A stretch of DNA of 31,000 bases from Cristatella mucedo. Lineage: Eukaryota > Bryozoa > Phylactolaemata > Cristatellidae. Shown here piece after piece: positions 27,601 to 31,000 of this stretch. Numbering within the stretch: the stretch's first letter is position 1; every line of letters starts with the position of its first letter. A program made the translations under genes and the position numbers. The stretch is taken from contig WPIO01000108.1 of the NCBI GenBank assembly GCA_009760855.2, forward strand, positions 874,001-905,000. The letters run 5' to 3'. The notes under the pieces are model-generated. The model ran no database searches, was not told where the DNA came from, and saw only the letters and a program-made list of their open reading frames with translations.

Positions 27601-28009
27601 GAGACATTGTCGGCGCGCACTGGTTTTGAGGGGATGCTGATATTTCGGCTATTGCACACCTGGTGCTATTAGGTTATTTGCATAAGTAGATGAATAATAC
27701 CGAGATATTCGAGTGCACGCTGCAATATTGGTTTAATTATGAGCCAATGAATTTTAATTAGAAAATGCTAACCCAGTTACACGTATACCCTTAAGAGTTT
27801 GTGCAATAAGCCGGTTGAAAGCCGACTTTGCCGTATGCATGCAACAAAGATTGCAATTTTCTGATTTTGAGCAATTTGGTAGAAAAATAGCTATTAAGCG
27901 CCAATAGAAAATATCTGCAATCCGATATGCCGCCGCAATCAGCATTTACAGATATACTACGAAGAAATACACTCACTTCTAGTCGCATTCATTCTCACTC
28001 TCTGGCTCC
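27601..28009. other. Upstream flank of gene A; no gene recognised
   Basis: Unique-looking sequence. Minus-strand frames at 27754-27988 are short and without signature. Confidence 0.35.
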
Positions 28010-28251
28010 AGCCTACCAATCGAAAATCCAATCGAATCGAAATCGAAAATCAATCAAAATATTCGAATCCAATCGAAAATAATCACCCCTCGAGCTGAAC
28101 GTCAAGCTCAGTCGCTGCTCTAACTCAAGTCGTATCGAATTACTTCGTACTAATCTTCGGGTAAGGCGTTTCCATTTCGTGCTACGAGTAATCGTAAAAA
28201 TTAAAATTTAAAAAATAAATTAAATTAAAAAAATTAAATTAAGTTAAAAAA
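28010..28251 (+). repeat. AATCGAAA-rich and (TTAAA)-rich low-complexity tracts
   Basis: 28016-28085 is built from irregular repeats of AATCGAAA and CCAATCGAAAAT. 28195-28251 is an A/T-only-like tract of TTAAA and AAATTAAA words. Confidence 0.8.
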
Positions 28252-28294
28252 TTAAATTCGACAATGAAATGCATGGAATTCGCATGACAACGTG
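28252..28294 (+). repeat. 43-bp direct repeat, left copy
   Basis: Matches 29152-29194 at 41 of 43 positions (contains GACAATGAAATGCATGGAAT). The copies are exactly 900 bp apart, start to start. Confidence 0.85.
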
Positions 28295-29151
28295 AAGGGG
28301 GCAAATGCAAGCAGCCGTCCTGATTGCAACTGCTTGCTTATCGGCAGTGTGTTCAATCCTGGTGCTGTCATCAGCAAACTCAAGTTCCGGCCAAGTAGCA
28401 ATCTCATAATTACTCTCAGCAGATTTTAGCCACGACAGGTGGCTGAGCGATCTGGCAGAGTGAGCATTTGTGCCTCGTACAGCGGAAAAGTGACCTGGGC
28501 TGCGTGTTTTCCGACGTCTTCCCTCCCCTCCCCCCCCCCCGGCCATCACCGATGAGGAAACTATGTCTTAATTCCACTCGATGAGCTTGTGACTTTGCCG
28601 AAAGCACCTTTGTGCTTAATTATGCTGTTAATGATTTGCCGAGTAATTTTCCATGAATTGCTCGCTGAGTTCCTGCGAAAAATATTTTAAGATCTTGCCG
28701 TAATAGACGAAAGTCGCGGCTTAGCTAGGTTAAATTATTACCGCGTTAGAAATTTCTGGCTTCACGTCAGCCACTGACTGACTTCAGCTTTTGTCTATTC
28801 TCTTGTGACTCGCAAGCTCAAATTTTGCTGTAATCTTTTCGGTCACAAACATTGGCTCGGGAACCTGTAGGGAGGACATCACACCCACACCTAAAATAAG
28901 CTAGGTGCATAAGTTATTTATTCCGTTCCTGACGTCACGAGTGCTGAGTGCTACATTTATATTCGTGGAACAAGGGTACTGCAATGATGAGCGTAAACTC
29001 AAAGGGGTAGGAAAACGGATGGGGGGAAACTTAATTTTCTTCTGTGGAATCACAGTTGAAATTTTACATTAAAATGCTCCACATTCACAACGTCGCGATC
29101 GTCACATTTCTAAGGGGACACTATCTACTAATTTCCTTCTGCGGTCCCTGT
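28295..29151. other. Segment between the 43-bp direct repeats
   Basis: Contains a C-run at 28531-28540 and unremarkable open frames (minus 28244-28549). No gene, terminal inverted repeats or transposase signature were recognised. A solo-LTR or element body is possible but unproved. Confidence 0.3.
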
Positions 29152-29194
29152 TTAAATTCGACAATGAAATGCATGGAATTCATATGACAACGTG
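29152..29194 (+). repeat. 43-bp direct repeat, right copy
   Basis: Partner of 28252-28294; the two mismatches are adjacent-but-one near position 30 of the repeat. Confidence 0.85.
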
Positions 29195-30207
29195 CCTTTA
29201 AGGGTCACTCAAAGGGTGCCAACGAAATTCTCGCAGCTTTAGCTCCATGTAATACGACACGCTTTCACTGTCGTCCGAGCTCTTCCGTTGGTTTCGCTTA
29301 GATCGGCAGTTATCATATTGGAAAACTACAAGCTTTGTGTAGAGTGATTTCTGCATATGCCCTGTTGGGCTTTGTATTGTACAGCTTCATTAAATGTCTG
29401 CGAATCGATTCGATACTTTGGCATTCGGATCCAGTATATCTGTAATACATACAAATTAAGAGCCTGAAATAAAAGGCAGCTGAAAGAAAAACGTGCTCTC
29501 GCCTAGCAACGCCTAGCAGCGCCTAGCAACGTCTAGCAACGGCAAGGCGGAGAGACTGAGGAAAACCAGAGATACACGATGAGAGTGCGAATCTAGTTTT
29601 TCCTGCCATACTTAACGGACTGAAGGACAGCAGATTCATAACTCTCATTAGGTCGTAAGGTCAGAACTCTCCCTAAATTGGCTTAGTCTTGGTCAAGGTA
29701 AGGCTTCATTACTTGAAGGATCTCTGTATGAGATTTATCTGAATTTAGAATCTCAGCAGAAAAAGCAGCTATTGCAGCGTTCAAATACACAATAACTCAA
29801 TGTTTCTCAACATTTAAATACAAAGATTTCAATATCAAAAGGTTGAAGAGAGAGTGATCGAGGCGATAGGACCTGGCGTGTTTTTTTCTGTAGGGAATGA
29901 AGCTCTATAGACGGCTACTGCCTCTGTCGTTCCGTGGCCACTACTACGTGCTGTTTTCGCCGAGTAATGCCGGACATCCGGGACATCGAGTCTACATCAG
30001 TCACCCTTTCTGCGCCACTGTCTCGCACGTTGTTATCGGAGCCATCTCTGTTAATGCCTAGTGGCGCTCGGCTGCCCAACTAGCTTAGGGTGTCCCACCG
30101 CTTCCATGATCTGTCCGACTGCCTATAGTGTTTCATGTAAACTTTTAAGCGCCTTGATTGTGTGAGCAAGAGGCGGGCATTGAGAGAGATCGCTTCCTAA
30201 TTTATTT
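29195..30207. other. No gene recognised
   Basis: Unique-looking DNA containing a four-unit 10-bp tandem repeat at 29501-29540 (GCCTAGCAAC and variants). Nothing else is supported. Confidence 0.4.
29501..29540 (+). repeat. 10-bp tandem repeat, four units
   Basis: Units GCCTAGCAAC, GCCTAGCAGC, GCCTAGCAAC and GTCTAGCAAC in uninterrupted tandem. Confidence 0.92.
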
Positions 30208-30590
30208 CGTACGAAAGATAGTCCTCTCCTCTTTCGCTAAAATCAAGGTTTTAAGGAAACTCTCTAGAGCAAAAATCCTTAATGCGCCACTACCACATAT
30301 CCCATTCTTGCTAAGGTGGCAATGCAGCAAGCAATAACAAATTGTTAGTGTGAGAGATGAATAAGCAGAGGGCCGACGGCGGTGACAAAGGTAGGCTTGG
30401 ATTTTTTTATGCCTAACCGCATCCTCCTAATATTGACTAATCACTAAGAGATCGCTCAGACTTAGTTCAGACAGGCTTCGCAGTGAAACATCACTTACCA
30501 GCACTATGTCGAAGGATCTCCTGACGAAATAACGCTGCCGTAGTCGCTTGATAGCTAATCAAGCGCTTTTGTACTATCTGCTATGTAAAC
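30208..30590 (+). repeat. Unnamed repeat family C, copy 3 (diverged)
   Basis: Matches the later part of 7992-8705: AATCAAGGTTTTAAG, GGTGACAAAGG versus GGGGACAAAGG, CATCCTCCTAA, GCAGTGAAA and TCTCCTGACGAA in the same order. It is more diverged than the other two copies. Confidence 0.55.
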
Positions 30591-31000
30591 GGTGATCCCT
30601 AGGCACTTTAAGAGTTTGTACAGTTTGTTAGACCCACTGTTGAAAGGATCCCTTTAAGCAATTGAGTCAATAAAAACCTTTCACTTCAACGAGATCATGA
30701 ATACATTACAAAATCTATAACAGTTAGCAAACAGGAATGTTATCAAGCTCAGTTGGCATAGCTATTAATACGCCCGTACTAATCGATACCTATCGAATTT
30801 GGATTCAAACACTATTGACATTTGTTTATTCGAGCAGTGGGTATCCAGCTTCGACTGTCGAGCTCCTCCTGCATGTCGTGCCGGTGCAGGAACTGAATGC
30901 ACCAAGTCTCTGAATCTCACGCATCGCAGCGGTAGACTAAGTGATCGTAAGGCACATCTACTACGAGACAGCGGGCCGATTGTCCAAAAACTCTCCAAAT
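30591..31000. other. No gene recognised at the right edge
   Basis: A minus-strand frame (30765-30998) reaches the window edge but has no signature. Confidence 0.3.

Noticed and set aside
28252-29194. LTR retrotransposon bounded by 43-bp repeats
   Set aside because: The repeats are too short for LTRs, with no TG...CA ends, primer-binding site or retroviral-type ORF between them.

Overview
This is an animal nuclear genome window, most likely from an invertebrate. Coding capacity is split into short exons with GT/AG borders and matching phases. Introns are kilobases long, and there are abundant tRNA-derived SINEs, CR1/L2-type LINE fragments and microsatellites. There are no operons and no long host ORFs. 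PAN-like modules joined to a C-type lectin domain would fit a lophotrochozoan such as a mollusc, but the clade is a guess.

The main content is a minus-strand gene (gene A, 27227 down to 11135) that is hard to see as ORFs. Six exons join with consistent phases (0, 1, 1, 1, 2) into a predicted 405-residue secreted protein: signal peptide, three PAN/apple-like modules, one C-type lectin-like domain (CTLD), and a short Cys-containing tail. The first PAN-like module is split over exons 1 and 2. Exons 3 and 4 are each one module bounded by phase-1 introns. The CTLD is split over exons 5 and 6; exon 6 carries an EPN motif and has no ATG. A tandem paralogue (gene B, same strand) enters at the left edge: its exon 1 (2452-2318) and exon 2 (977-839) have exactly the lengths and phases of gene A, and the rest lies beyond position 1. 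Sequence just upstream of the start codons and at the start of intron 1 is conserved between the copies.

Layout. 1-2452: gene B 5' part. 2453-11134: intergenic, nearly all repeats (LINE 3' ends, four unnamed repeat families, a possible inverted-repeat DNA element at 7116-7919). 11135-27227: gene A, with introns loaded with LINE copies (16.0-16.7, 19.8-20.4 and 24.5-26.1 kb), SINEs, a 400-bp polypurine tract and microsatellites. 27228-31000: upstream flank of gene A, with a tandem CACGTG array 320-373 bp before the start codon and no recognisable gene further right.

Only gene A (complete) and gene B (partial) are supported as host genes. The one sizeable reverse transcriptase ORF, 24576-25847, belongs to a decayed LINE with three internal stops. 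Splice sites were placed by eye from consensus, phase and paralogy, and no database search was possible.
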